From a bacterium (GTDB taxonomy: Bacteria; ARS69): a stretch of DNA of 15,385 nt. The stretch spans positions 1-15,385 of the forward strand of contig JALGZO010000039.1 of the NCBI GenBank assembly GCA_025774865.1, written 5' to 3'. Position 1 is the first letter of the stretch. Every line of letters starts with the position of its first letter. This document shows, in pieces, positions 6,966 to 14,355 of this stretch. The notes under the pieces were generated by a model. That model had not been told where the DNA came from. It was given only the letters and a program-made list of their open reading frames with translations, and ran no database searches. Position numbers and translations under genes: made by a program.

Positions 6966-7274
6966 CTCCTCCTCGCCCCCATCCTCGTACTCGTTCCGAT
7001 AGGCCGCGAGAACGACGTGCTCGAGGTGAGCCCGAAACTCCCGCGTGATGGGGTGGGCGATATCCTGAAACGTGTTGTCCTTCTTCTGGCGGGCCGGCAT
7101 CGCCACGAAGCGTCCGTCCATCCCGTCGATGATCTTGAGCCCACGCACCACGAAGCAGTCGTTGAACGTGACGGATACGAAGGCCAGGAGTGCCTTCGCG
7201 TTCTGTGGTCTGATCCGGACTTCCGTGATCTCGAGGGCAGCACGATCGTTGAGATCGGATCGGACGAACGACAT
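6906..7274 (-). CDS. spoVG: SpoVG-family nucleic-acid-binding regulator
   Basis: SpoVG proteins are small site-specific DNA/RNA-binding regulators: septation and sporulation in Bacillus, global regulation in Staphylococcus, Listeria and Borrelia. The product is 122 residues. The core matches: LEITEVRI (14-21), FVSVTFNDCFVVRGLKIIDG (32-51), RFVAMPARQ (55-63) and QDIAHPITREFR (70-81). After residue ~95 there is an acidic, Ala/Pro-rich tail (YEDGGEEESAEATHPEPA) that the ~97-residue Bacillus protein lacks. The ATG at 7272-7274 is preceded by a strong GGAGGA. The tail region overlaps the 3' end of the convergent GNAT gene on the other strand by 60 bases. Its role in a Gram-negative context is unknown. 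Confidence 0.93.
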   Translation of the reverse strand: MSFVRSDLNDRAALEITEVRIRPQNAKALLAFVSVTFNDCFVVRGLKIIDGMDGRFVAMPARQKKDNTFQDIAHPITREFRAHLEHVVLAAYRNEYEDGGEEESAEATHPEPARAVMDPELR

Positions 7275-7296
7275 GCTGCGGTCCTCCGGAGGCGTC

Positions 7297-7333
7297 GTCG
7301 AACAATCTAACGATTCTCCCCTCCGTAATTCAA
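7297..7333 (-). promoter_or_regulatory. Possible sigma-70-type promoter of spoVG
   Basis: On the - strand, TTGAAT (7333-7328) and TAGATT (7309-7304) are separated by 18 bases. Each matches the housekeeping consensus at four of six positions. A start near 7297 would give a ~23-base leader containing the spoVG GGAGGA. The match is weak and rests mainly on its placement. Confidence 0.3.
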
Positions 7334-7470
7334 ATGGCTCGGCGAGAGCGGCTTCTCGGGGGCCGCTGAGGACTCCTTCGGCTTTTCGCGCTTGCCTGGG
7401 GGTGAGTCGGAGGAGTTTCTTCGTGGTGCCCGGCGCCGCGCAGATGCGCCGAGGAAGGAGAGCGACCGCG

Positions 7471-7800
7471 ATGACCACCGAGCTCGCCAGAAAGACCTGC
7501 ATTCCCTGCGAGGGCGGCGTCCCTCCCCTCGCCGACGCCGAGATCGACCAGTTCCTCGAGCAGATCGACGACTGGGCGGTCATGGAGAGCCATCACCTGG
7601 TGAAGGAGTTCACCTTCCCCGACTTCATCCAGGCGCTCGCCGCCGTCAACCGGATCGGAGCGCTCGCCGAGGAGCAGGGACATCACCCGAACCTCTACCT
7701 GACGTGGGGGCACGTGCGGGTGGAGATCTGGACGCACAAGATCAACGGGTTGACCGAGAGTGACTTCATTCTCGCGGCGAAAGTGGACGAAGTCGTCTGA
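7471..7800 (+). CDS. phhB: Pterin-4a-carbinolamine dehydratase
   Basis: Dehydrates 4a-hydroxytetrahydrobiopterin to regenerate the quinonoid cofactor of aromatic amino acid hydroxylases. The family also occurs in genomes without such hydroxylases, with suggested molybdopterin-related roles. The product is 109 residues, the usual size. The signature is GHHPNLYLTW with His71 and His72, and WTHKINGLTESDFILAAKVD with His89. The 18-residue spacing between the first and third histidine equals that of the characterised enzymes (61/62/79). The ATG at 7471 follows AAGGAG. No phenylalanine hydroxylase lies in the window. The 196 bases upstream, shared with divergent spoVG, hold no other gene. Its stop faces the DUF2325 gene's stop, 28 bases apart. 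Confidence 0.94.
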   Translation: MTTELARKTCIPCEGGVPPLADAEIDQFLEQIDDWAVMESHHLVKEFTFPDFIQALAAVNRIGALAEEQGHHPNLYLTWGHVRVEIWTHKINGLTESDFILAAKVDEVV

Positions 7801-7828
7801 CGCCAGCGACTTCTCGCGGCGGGGGGCG

Positions 7829-9610
7829 TTACGAAGGGCGAGGAACCGCGAGGTGGGCGGATTTCAGACCACGCAGAATCGAGGTCACCCCGCACCCACG
7901 ATCGATGACCCGGACCTCGATCCCGCACGAGCGAGCGGTCTCCCTGACCTCGTTGATCTTGTGCCCGGCGTACCGGACGAGAAGCAGCACGAGATCGACG
8001 GCACCGGAACGAATGGCCGCCTCCGCCGGCTCCTGCTCGCAGGTGTCGCGATAGTATTCGTACCAACGAGCTTCCTTGAGACCGAGACCCTCCTCGATCC
8101 GCCGACGGACTTGCTCGCGCGGCAACCCACCGACGATCGCCACCGTCTTGCCGGACCAGTCGGGCCCGAGCTCTCGGAAGAGCTCCTCGTCCGGGGAGTC
8201 CGCGCGCTCTGACTCGATCAACTCAATCTCGTCGAAGTCGACTCCGCGCTTCGCCAACGACCGGCGCAGCTTCCGGAAGTCCGCTCCGTGGGCCAAAGGC
8301 GCAAACGCGCGGGCGGCCCCGAGGAAATCTTCGCTCTGACAACCGCCCTGATCGACGGCGGCGAGCAGCATCTCCTTCACGTCGTCACGGACGTCGGCGT
8401 CATCCCGCCACTCCGAACCGGCCGCCAGCTCCTGCAGGATTCGAGTGATCTCCCCCAGCCGGGCCTCCGATCGCTCGCGTTCTTCGGCCGATAGTCGCTC
8501 GCGTTCCTCCCGCTCGCGCTCGAGCCGTTCATCCTCCTCGGCATCCAAACGGTCTTGGGTGCGTGCGGCTTCGAGCTTCATCTCCCAGTGGCGAACGTAC
8601 TCGTCCCAGTCGGCGCGGAAGTTCCGGTTGAGCGCGTCGATGAAACCGTGAACGGGGAGCTCCTTGCGAACGCGGTTGATCGCCCCGAACGTGCGATAAA
8701 CTTCCTTGGTGACTCCGTCTTCGAGATTGAAATCGTCTTGGTACCGGCGAAGCCGGCCGAGCCAGATGTGCATCTGGACGTTGATCTCCTCCTCTCCCCG
8801 CTCGCCCAGGTTCGCCACCGCTTCCCGGATCTCGAGCGCCGCCCGCCGGGCCGCTTCGTTCACGGTCCTGCGCTCGTCGCGGTGCCTGATTTCCTGCTCG
8901 AGCGCTCGGCCCCGTTCGGACGCCGCTTCGGCCCCTGACGGGTCCATGCCCTCCAGGCGCGCCGCGAGCGCATTCCAGAACCGGCAGATCGTCGGAAGGT
9001 GGTGAAAACGCCGCCACTCGCGGACCTCACTCTCGAAACGGTCGACGGCCCGGCTGGCCCACAGGACGTCGGGCGGCTCGATCATCGCCAGGATCTCGTC
9101 CACGACCGGATCCATCTCTTCTCGAACGCTCTCATGATCGAGGCGGGAGACGGCGCTTTCCCGGTCGCGCTCCAGGCTCTCGCGCAGTCCTTCGCGCGCT
9201 TCCCTGAGCGCCGGCGCCTGTTGGATGGCTCGGAGTTCCTCGCGATACGCACGAAGATCCTCGATGTGCGCCTCGACCTCACGCCGACCGTCGGCCCCGA
9301 ATTCCCCGAGCTCCTCGAAACCTCGCCGGAGACGCTCGAAGCGGCGGAGCTGCGCCTCCACCATCGCGAGCCGCCCGTGCAAGTCTCGGACCAGCTCATC
9401 GGCGCGCCGCAGGAGGATCGTCAGTTGATCGTCGCGCTCGCGGCGGGAGCGCAGGAGCCTTTCCTGAAGCGACCCGTGGATACCTTCGAAGCCGGACACC
9501 GGTGAGTTCGGGAGACCCTCGTCGAGGAGCGAGCGGAGCGTTCGCGGCGGCGTTTCGACGCGGCGCGGGAGCGGGACAGCCCCCGAGAATGCCACGGACG
9601 GGTCGGTCAT
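7829..9610 (-). CDS. Large coiled-coil protein with C-terminal DUF2325 domain
   Basis: The product is 593 residues, cytoplasmic, with no signal or membrane segment. Residues ~46-170 are strongly helical and charged (RLLRSRRERDDQL; LRRFERLRRGFEEL). Residues ~185-335 form a second helical block. A highly charged coiled coil runs ~340-396 (DERLEREREERERLSAEERE). A short helical segment follows (~400-470), then an acidic linker. The C-terminus (~487-585) fits DUF2325: KTVAIVGGLPREQ, WYEYYRDTCEQ, VDLVLLLVRYAGHKINEVRE, IEVRVIDRGCGVTSILRGL. This looks like a Rossmann-like fold with cysteines at 524, 562 and 573. The function of DUF2325 is not established and I assign none; the shape suggests a structural or signalling protein whose coiled coil oligomerises. 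The ATG at 9608-9610 has CGGAG upstream. It is transcribed alone, divergent from the SRAP gene. Confidence 0.85.
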   Translation of the reverse strand: MTDPSVAFSGAVPLPRRVETPPRTLRSLLDEGLPNSPVSGFEGIHGSLQERLLRSRRERDDQLTILLRRADELVRDLHGRLAMVEAQLRRFERLRRGFEELGEFGADGRREVEAHIEDLRAYREELRAIQQAPALREAREGLRESLERDRESAVSRLDHESVREEMDPVVDEILAMIEPPDVLWASRAVDRFESEVREWRRFHHLPTICRFWNALAARLEGMDPSGAEAASERGRALEQEIRHRDERRTVNEAARRAALEIREAVANLGERGEEEINVQMHIWLGRLRRYQDDFNLEDGVTKEVYRTFGAINRVRKELPVHGFIDALNRNFRADWDEYVRHWEMKLEAARTQDRLDAEEDERLEREREERERLSAEERERSEARLGEITRILQELAAGSEWRDDADVRDDVKEMLLAAVDQGGCQSEDFLGAARAFAPLAHGADFRKLRRSLAKRGVDFDEIELIESERADSPDEELFRELGPDWSGKTVAIVGGLPREQVRRRIEEGLGLKEARWYEYYRDTCEQEPAEAAIRSGAVDLVLLLVRYAGHKINEVRETARSCGIEVRVIDRGCGVTSILRGLKSAHLAVPRPS

Positions 9611-9873
9611 TCCGGCTGCACTCCGAGCGATCGATGCGCCGATCCGTCAGGAGGCGACGGGCCGCGACTTCCGGGGGGGGAAGGGGCCGGACGAGGGCCC
9701 GGCCGTGGGGAAACCGGTGAGTCTGGCTCGCCGTGGATCCGGCAGGTGAAAAGTCCTACTGAACGTGAGAGTCTATGGCTCTTCGAAGTCGAGTCAACCC
9801 AGAACGGTCACGCGGTTCTGGGGCGCTTTTGCGAGTCGTTTTCGCGACACCGATCACGGGGGGTGGACCCGCC
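9611..9873. other. Intergenic region between the DUF2325 and SRAP genes
   Basis: These 263 bases separate divergent genes. They contain a run of eight G (9673-9680), a GC-rich stretch, and an inverted repeat at 9798-9822. Open frames here lack start signals and plausible products. I saw no tRNA, riboswitch core or LexA-type box. Confidence 0.5.
9798..9822 (+). other. Inverted repeat / hairpin upstream of the SRAP gene
   Basis: CCCAGAAC and GTTCTGGG form a perfect 8-base-pair stem around a 9-base loop. It is followed by GGCGCTTTT, so on the + strand it could act as a weak terminator or attenuator in the SRAP leader. Equally it could be a protein-binding palindrome. It lies ~50 bases before the SRAP start. 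Confidence 0.35.
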
Positions 9874-10644
9874 ATGTGTGGTCGCTACACGCTCACCACG
9901 CGGAAGCACGACCTGGCGAAAGAGCTCGACCTCGACTCGGAAATCGTTCTGGACCTCGAGCCGCGCTACAACATCGCCCCGACCCAGGAAGTCCCGATCC
10001 TCATCAAGGAGGTCGGCGTTCGCATGGCGCTGTTTCGGTGGGGGCTGATTCCACCCTGGGCGAAGGACGCGACGGTCGGAAGCCGGATGATCAACGCCCG
10101 CCGCGAAACGCTGGCGGAGCGTGCCAGCTTTCGCGAGCCTTTCCAGAGCCAGCGATGCTTGGTCATCGCCGACGGTTTCTACGAATGGCACGCGTCCGTG
10201 GCGGGGAAACCGAAGATTCCGCACTACGTGCGCTTGAAGTCGCGGAAGCCGTTCACGTTCGCGGGGCTGTGGTCGAAGTGGCGGGGGCCGTCCGGCCAGG
10301 ACGTGTACACCTGCACGATCGTCACCCGTGACGCGAACGAAATCGTCGGGCGGATCCACGACCGGATGCCCGTCATCGTTTCCCCCGCCAATCGCGACGC
10401 GTGGCTCGACCCCGAGCACCAGGATCCGGAGTCGCTGGCGGCGCTCCTCGGCGCCCACGATCTCGAAGAGATGGAGATGTACCCCGTGAGCCGGCACGTC
10501 AACTCGCCGGACCACGAAGGCGCGCAGTGCATCGAGGAGATGAAGTCGGAGGATCAGGCGGCCGACGCACCGGCGGGAGAGGCCGACGGACCCCCCGAGG
10601 TGTCCGACCTCGGCCCCCTGTTTCGTCGTTCCGAGACGGACTGA
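9874..10644 (+). CDS. SRAP-domain protein (YedK/HMCES type), abasic-site DNA-protein crosslinker
   Basis: SRAP proteins covalently trap abasic sites in single-stranded DNA through the N-terminal cysteine exposed after Met removal, shielding replication forks. The product is 256 residues starting MCGRY, with the catalytic Cys at position 2. This fixes the start at 9874 rather than an upstream in-frame ATG; GGGGGTGG precedes it. The other active-site residues are in place: Asn74 in RMINARRET, Glu104 in ADGFYEWH and His162 in RIHDRMPVI, close to YedK C2/N75/E105/H160. The substrate-loop motif FRWGLIPPWAKD (54-65) is also clear. The last ~40 residues form an acidic, Ala-rich tail (MKSEDQAADAPAGEADG) beyond the domain. 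No SOS box or SOS genes are visible nearby. Confidence 0.96.
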   Translation: MCGRYTLTTRKHDLAKELDLDSEIVLDLEPRYNIAPTQEVPILIKEVGVRMALFRWGLIPPWAKDATVGSRMINARRETLAERASFREPFQSQRCLVIADGFYEWHASVAGKPKIPHYVRLKSRKPFTFAGLWSKWRGPSGQDVYTCTIVTRDANEIVGRIHDRMPVIVSPANRDAWLDPEHQDPESLAALLGAHDLEEMEMYPVSRHVNSPDHEGAQCIEEMKSEDQAADAPAGEADGPPEVSDLGPLFRRSETD

Positions 10645-10731
10645 GCCCGCCCCCGCCACCTCGCGTAGCGAAACTCCGCCACACGGCGTGTCCACGGCCT
10701 CCCGCGGCCGGTCGTCTGAGCCGAACCAGCC

Positions 10732-10747
10732 TGGCCCGCTGCTTGCT
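10732..10747 (+). promoter_or_regulatory. Candidate sigma-54 (-24/-12) promoter
   Basis: TGGCCCGctgcTTGCT fits the sigma-54 consensus TGGCACGnnnnTTGCW with a single mismatch (C for A). The GG and GC dinucleotides have the required 12-base offset (10733 and 10745). Transcription would start near 10758, leaving a ~32-base leader with the GAGAGG ribosome-binding site of the sigma-54 activator at 10790. If the activator instead starts at GTG 10688, the element would be inside the gene. Confidence 0.42.
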
Positions 10748-10789
10748 GCTCACGGCCCCTCCTTCCGGTCTCCCGCACCGAGAGGCAGC

Positions 10790-11938
10790 TTGTCGACCGA
10801 TCCGCACATTTCCGAGGCTCGGCTGGAGCCGTTCGATCTCGACGCGATGCCCTCGCCCGAGAACACACCACTCGCCGGCCCCACGCTCGCGATCCGTTGG
10901 TGCTCCCCCGCTTACGTCCGAGCCCTGTCCCGTCTTCGCAAGTTCGCTCGCACGTCGCATCCCCTTCTGATCACCGGTGAGACGGGCGCTGGCAAGACGT
11001 CGTTCGCGGAGATCGTCCACGTGGAGGGGCGGCATCCGTCGGAACCGTTCGTCGCCGTGAACTGTCCGGCCCTTCCGGAGGCGCTGCTCGAATCCGAGCT
11101 CTTCGGGCACGTGCGCGGAGCGTTCACCGGCGCGGAATCGGAAAAGTCGGGGCTCATTCGTGCCGCGCGCTCCGGCACCGTCTTCCTCGACGAGATCGAC
11201 AAGGCATCGCCGTCACTGCAAGCGGCGCTACTCCAGGTGCTCGATCGGCGCGAAGTCCGATCCGTCGGTGGTCACGCACCGCACCGCGTACCGGCGCGGC
11301 TCGTGTTCGCGAGTAACCGACACCTCCCCACCGCCGCCGCGCGTGGCGAGTTCCTCCCGGATCTCGTGTATCGGATCGCCGGGATGTCGGTACGCATCCC
11401 TCCGCTGCGGGAACGCCCGGAGGACCTCGACCTTCTCGTGGCGCTGGCGCTGCGCACGATCCGCCGGGATGACGGACTCGCCGGGGTGACCGTGACACCC
11501 CCGGCGCTCGATCTCGTCGCGTCGTACGACTGGCCGGGGAACGTGCGGGAGCTCTTCAGCGTCCTGAGAGTGGCGGCCCATCTTCTCGACGGCGGTACGC
11601 GGATCAGCGCTCGCGAGATCGAGCTCGCCGCCGGGTCGCGGCTCGAGACCCACGTACGTCGCGCGCGGTCCCGCGCGGCCCTCGGCGAGCGGATGCGTGA
11701 GTTCGAGAAACAAGAGATCCTCGTGGCGCTACGCCTCGAAGGCGGTAACCAGACGAAGGCGGCGAGCCGACTCGGCTTGAGCCGCCGCGGCCTGAACAAG
11801 AAGCTGCACCGGCACGAGCTCCTGGATCAGCTCGAGCGCGAAGGCCTTCGGGCGTTTCGCTCCCGGCGGCCGGTCCCGGCCCGGGCCCCCTCCCTGTCGA
11901 TGAATCCTCGAACCGGTGGTAGGTTCACCGCATCCTGA
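10790..11938 (+). CDS. Sigma-54-dependent transcription activator without sensor domain (PspF-like)
   Basis: AAA+ bacterial enhancer-binding protein that remodels sigma-54 RNA polymerase. From the TTG at 10790 the product is 382 residues. It has Walker A GETGAGKT (63-70), a complete sigma-54-contacting GAFTGA loop (110-115) and Walker B GTVFLDEI (129-136). YDWPGNVREL lies at the end of the AAA+ domain, and a C-terminal Fis-type helix-turn-helix follows (NQTKAASRLGLSRRGLNKKL, ~320-339). Only ~35 residues precede the AAA+ domain, so there is no receiver, GAF or PAS sensor; activity may be set by a partner, as for PspF. An in-frame GTG at 10688 would add 34 Ser/Pro-rich residues. I prefer the TTG because GAGAGGCAGC directly before it is identical to the 10 bases before the gnd start, and a sigma-54-type element lies upstream. 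It sits 42 bases before gnd, on the same strand. Its targets are unknown. Confidence 0.88.
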   Translation: MSTDPHISEARLEPFDLDAMPSPENTPLAGPTLAIRWCSPAYVRALSRLRKFARTSHPLLITGETGAGKTSFAEIVHVEGRHPSEPFVAVNCPALPEALLESELFGHVRGAFTGAESEKSGLIRAARSGTVFLDEIDKASPSLQAALLQVLDRREVRSVGGHAPHRVPARLVFASNRHLPTAAARGEFLPDLVYRIAGMSVRIPPLRERPEDLDLLVALALRTIRRDDGLAGVTVTPPALDLVASYDWPGNVRELFSVLRVAAHLLDGGTRISAREIELAAGSRLETHVRRARSRAALGERMREFEKQEILVALRLEGGNQTKAASRLGLSRRGLNKKLHRHELLDQLEREGLRAFRSRRPVPARAPSLSMNPRTGGRFTAS

Positions 11939-11980
11939 GAGCGGGTCCCGGTGGCCCGCTTCCCAATGCGGAGAGGCAGC

Positions 11981-12892
11981 ATGGAACTCGGAATGATCGG
12001 TCTCGGGCGGATGGGCGCGAACATGACGAAGCGGCTCGTTGCGGGTGGGCACCGGGTTGTCGCTCACGACCGCAGCCCCGACGCCGTTCAGGCCGCGGCC
12101 GCGGACGGCGCGACGGCCGCAAGCTCCCTCGACGAGTTGAAAGAGAAGCTCGCACCACCCCGTGCCGTATGGGTGATGGTCCCCGCCGGAGCGCCCACGG
12201 AGCAGACGATCTCCGCACTCGCGGATCGGCTCGACGCGGGCGATCTCGTCATCGACGGCGGCAACAGCAACTATCGCGAGACCGTGCGTCGCGGCGCGCT
12301 CTTGGCGGAGACCGGCGTCGACCTGCTGGACTGCGGCACGTCGGGCGGCGTCTGGGGACTCGAGGAAGGATACTGCCTCATGATCGGCGGCCCGAAGGGT
12401 GCCGTGGATCGAGTCACATCCATCTTCGAGACGCTCGCGCCCGAGGCGGATCGCGGGTGGGCGCACGTGGGTCCCGTGGGGGCCGGCCACTACGTCAAGA
12501 TGATCCACAACGGCATCGAGTACGGAATGATGCAGGCGCTCGCCGAGGGCTTCGCGATTCTCGAGAAGAAAGAGGAGTTCGGCCTCGATCTCGCAAACGT
12601 CGCGGAGCTCTGGCGGCACGGGAGCGTCGTTCGCTCGTGGTTGCTCGATCTGACGGCGCGGGCGCTCGAGGAAAACCCCCAGCTCGACGGCATCGCGCCG
12701 TGGGTGTCGGACTCGGGCGAAGGGCGCTGGACCGTGTTCGAGGCGGTCGACCTCGACGTTCCGGCGCCCGTCATCACGCACTCACTGCTCGCGCGGTTGC
12801 GCTCGCGTAGCGACGACTCGTTCTCCGACAAGCTCCTCGCCGCGATGCGGAATCAATTCGGCGGACACGCCATCAAGCAGACCGTGTCATGA
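11981..12892 (+). CDS. gnd: 6-phosphogluconate dehydrogenase, decarboxylating (short GndA-like form)
   Basis: Oxidatively decarboxylates 6-phosphogluconate to ribulose-5-phosphate, the third step of the oxidative pentose phosphate pathway. The product is 303 residues, the short form of ~300 rather than the ~470-residue form; short forms are often NAD-preferring, which is inference here. Visible motifs are the Rossmann GLGRMGANM (7-15), LVIDGGNSNYRE (89-100), DCGTSGGVWGLEEGYCLMIGG (117-137) and HYVKMIHNGIEYGMMQALAEG (170-190) with catalytic Lys173 and Asn177. The ATG at 11981 follows GGAGAGG. The stop overlaps the zwf ATG (ATGA). First gene of gnd-zwf-pgl. Confidence 0.95.
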   Translation: MELGMIGLGRMGANMTKRLVAGGHRVVAHDRSPDAVQAAAADGATAASSLDELKEKLAPPRAVWVMVPAGAPTEQTISALADRLDAGDLVIDGGNSNYRETVRRGALLAETGVDLLDCGTSGGVWGLEEGYCLMIGGPKGAVDRVTSIFETLAPEADRGWAHVGPVGAGHYVKMIHNGIEYGMMQALAEGFAILEKKEEFGLDLANVAELWRHGSVVRSWLLDLTARALEENPQLDGIAPWVSDSGEGRWTVFEAVDLDVPAPVITHSLLARLRSRSDDSFSDKLLAAMRNQFGGHAIKQTVS

Positions 12893-14355
12893 CCCTCAAG
12901 CGAGTCGAACCGAGCGTCTTCGTCATCCTCGGGGCGACGGGGGATCTCACGAAGCGAAAGCTCGTGCCGGCGCTGTTCCGATTGCGGAAGTACGTCGATC
13001 CGGGAACCCGGACCTTCGTCCTCGGAGTCGGGCGCAAACCCGAACTCGACGATGATGCGTTTCGCGCCTGGCTGAAGGAGGCGGTGGCGGAGACGGGCGA
13101 GGCCGAAGACGGGATCGACCAGTGGATCGACCAGCACGTCCGGTATCACTGCATGGAGGAAACGGACGTGTCCAGTTGCCGTAGCCTCGGGGAGCGGCTA
13201 GGGGCGCTCGAAGAAGAGCAGGACCTGCCGGGCAATCGATCGTTCTACCTGAGTCTCCCGCCGTCTCGGTTCGTCCCGACGATCGAGGCGCTCGGAGAGA
13301 GCGGCCTGGCGCAGTCGCCGGGCTGGACGCACCTCGTCGTCGAGAAGCCGTTCGGCCGCGATCTCGCGTCGGCGCAGGCCCTCAACCGCACGGTCCACCG
13401 CTGGTACGACGAATCGCAGATCTACCGGATCGACCACTACCTCGGAAAGGAGACGGTGCAGAACCTTCTCGTCTTCCGGCTCGCGAACGCGATCTTCGAG
13501 TCACTTTGGAATCGCAGCCACGTCGAGAGCGTGCAGATCCTCGTCGCCGAAGAGCTCGGGGTGGAAACGCGAGCCGGCTACTACGACAAGACGGGAGCTC
13601 TGCGCGACATGGTCCAAAATCACCTCGCGCAGCTCGTATCTCTGGTCGCGATGGAGGTCCCGGCTACCATCGACGCCGAGTCGATCCGGTACGAGAAGAT
13701 CAAGGTGCTCCGATCGATGTCCACGCCGAGCGCGACGGACGTCGTCTTCGGTCAGTACGGACCCGGCGAGAACGGCAGCGGTCCGGACGCCGGCTACCTC
13801 GACGAACCCGGTGTCGGGGTGGCCTCGACGACCGAGACGTACGTATCCCTCCGTCTCGCCGTCGACAGCTGGCGCTGGCAAGGCGTCCCCTTCTACGTGC
13901 GCACCGGCAAGCGCCTCCCGAAGCGGCTGACCCAGATCGCGGTGACGTTCCGGCAACCGCCGGTCTGCTTGTTCGAATCGATGGGCTCGTGCCTGCTGCA
14001 CTCGAACGTGCTGCTCATCACGTTGCAACCCGACGAAGGCTTTGCGCTGTACTTCGACGTCAAGGCGCCGGGCGAACCGCTCGACTTGCGGACACTGCCG
14101 CTCTCGTTCCGGTACGAGGACGCGTTCGAGAAGATTCCCGACGCCTACGAGACGCTCTTGCGCGACATCCTGGAGGGAGACCAGACTCTGTTCGTCCACT
14201 CCGACGAGGTCGAAGCTTCCTGGAAGTTGTTCGAGCCACTCCTCGGCGGAGATCGGGAAGTGCACCGCTATCCCGCGGGCTCCTGGGGGCCGGAGGAGGC
14301 CACGCGCCATTTCGTCCGCGGCGCCCCGGAGACGTTGCAGCCGGCATCCGGATGA
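12889..14355 (+). CDS. zwf: Glucose-6-phosphate 1-dehydrogenase
   Basis: Oxidises glucose-6-phosphate to 6-phosphogluconolactone, making NADPH; first step of the oxidative pentose phosphate pathway. The product is 488 residues, a normal length. It has the cofactor motif LGATGDLTKRKL (14-25), EKPFGRD (152-158) and the substrate-binding RIDHYLGKETVQN (180-192) with Asp182/His183. LRDMVQNHLAQL (238-249) carries His245, equivalent to the catalytic histidine of the Leuconostoc enzyme. PFYVRTGKRL (near residue 330) is also present. The ATG overlaps the gnd stop and the stop overlaps the pgl ATG, both as ATGA, so the three proteins are translationally coupled. Confidence 0.98.
   Translation: MTLKRVEPSVFVILGATGDLTKRKLVPALFRLRKYVDPGTRTFVLGVGRKPELDDDAFRAWLKEAVAETGEAEDGIDQWIDQHVRYHCMEETDVSSCRSLGERLGALEEEQDLPGNRSFYLSLPPSRFVPTIEALGESGLAQSPGWTHLVVEKPFGRDLASAQALNRTVHRWYDESQIYRIDHYLGKETVQNLLVFRLANAIFESLWNRSHVESVQILVAEELGVETRAGYYDKTGALRDMVQNHLAQLVSLVAMEVPATIDAESIRYEKIKVLRSMSTPSATDVVFGQYGPGENGSGPDAGYLDEPGVGVASTTETYVSLRLAVDSWRWQGVPFYVRTGKRLPKRLTQIAVTFRQPPVCLFESMGSCLLHSNVLLITLQPDEGFALYFDVKAPGEPLDLRTLPLSFRYEDAFEKIPDAYETLLRDILEGDQTLFVHSDEVEASWKLFEPLLGGDREVHRYPAGSWGPEEATRHFVRGAPETLQPASG

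Noticed and set aside
9611-9797. Possible structured RNA or riboswitch in the GC-rich intergenic stretch
   Set aside because: GGGGAAACCGGTGAG and AAAAGTCC recall fragments of known RNAs. However, I could not fit the conserved cores of RNase P RNA, tmRNA or the cobalamin riboswitch.
12169-12810. Open + strand frame inside gnd, and similar frames inside zwf (13506-14351)
   Set aside because: They are out-of-frame shadows rich in Arg and Gly. The in-frame gnd and zwf motifs explain the sequence fully.
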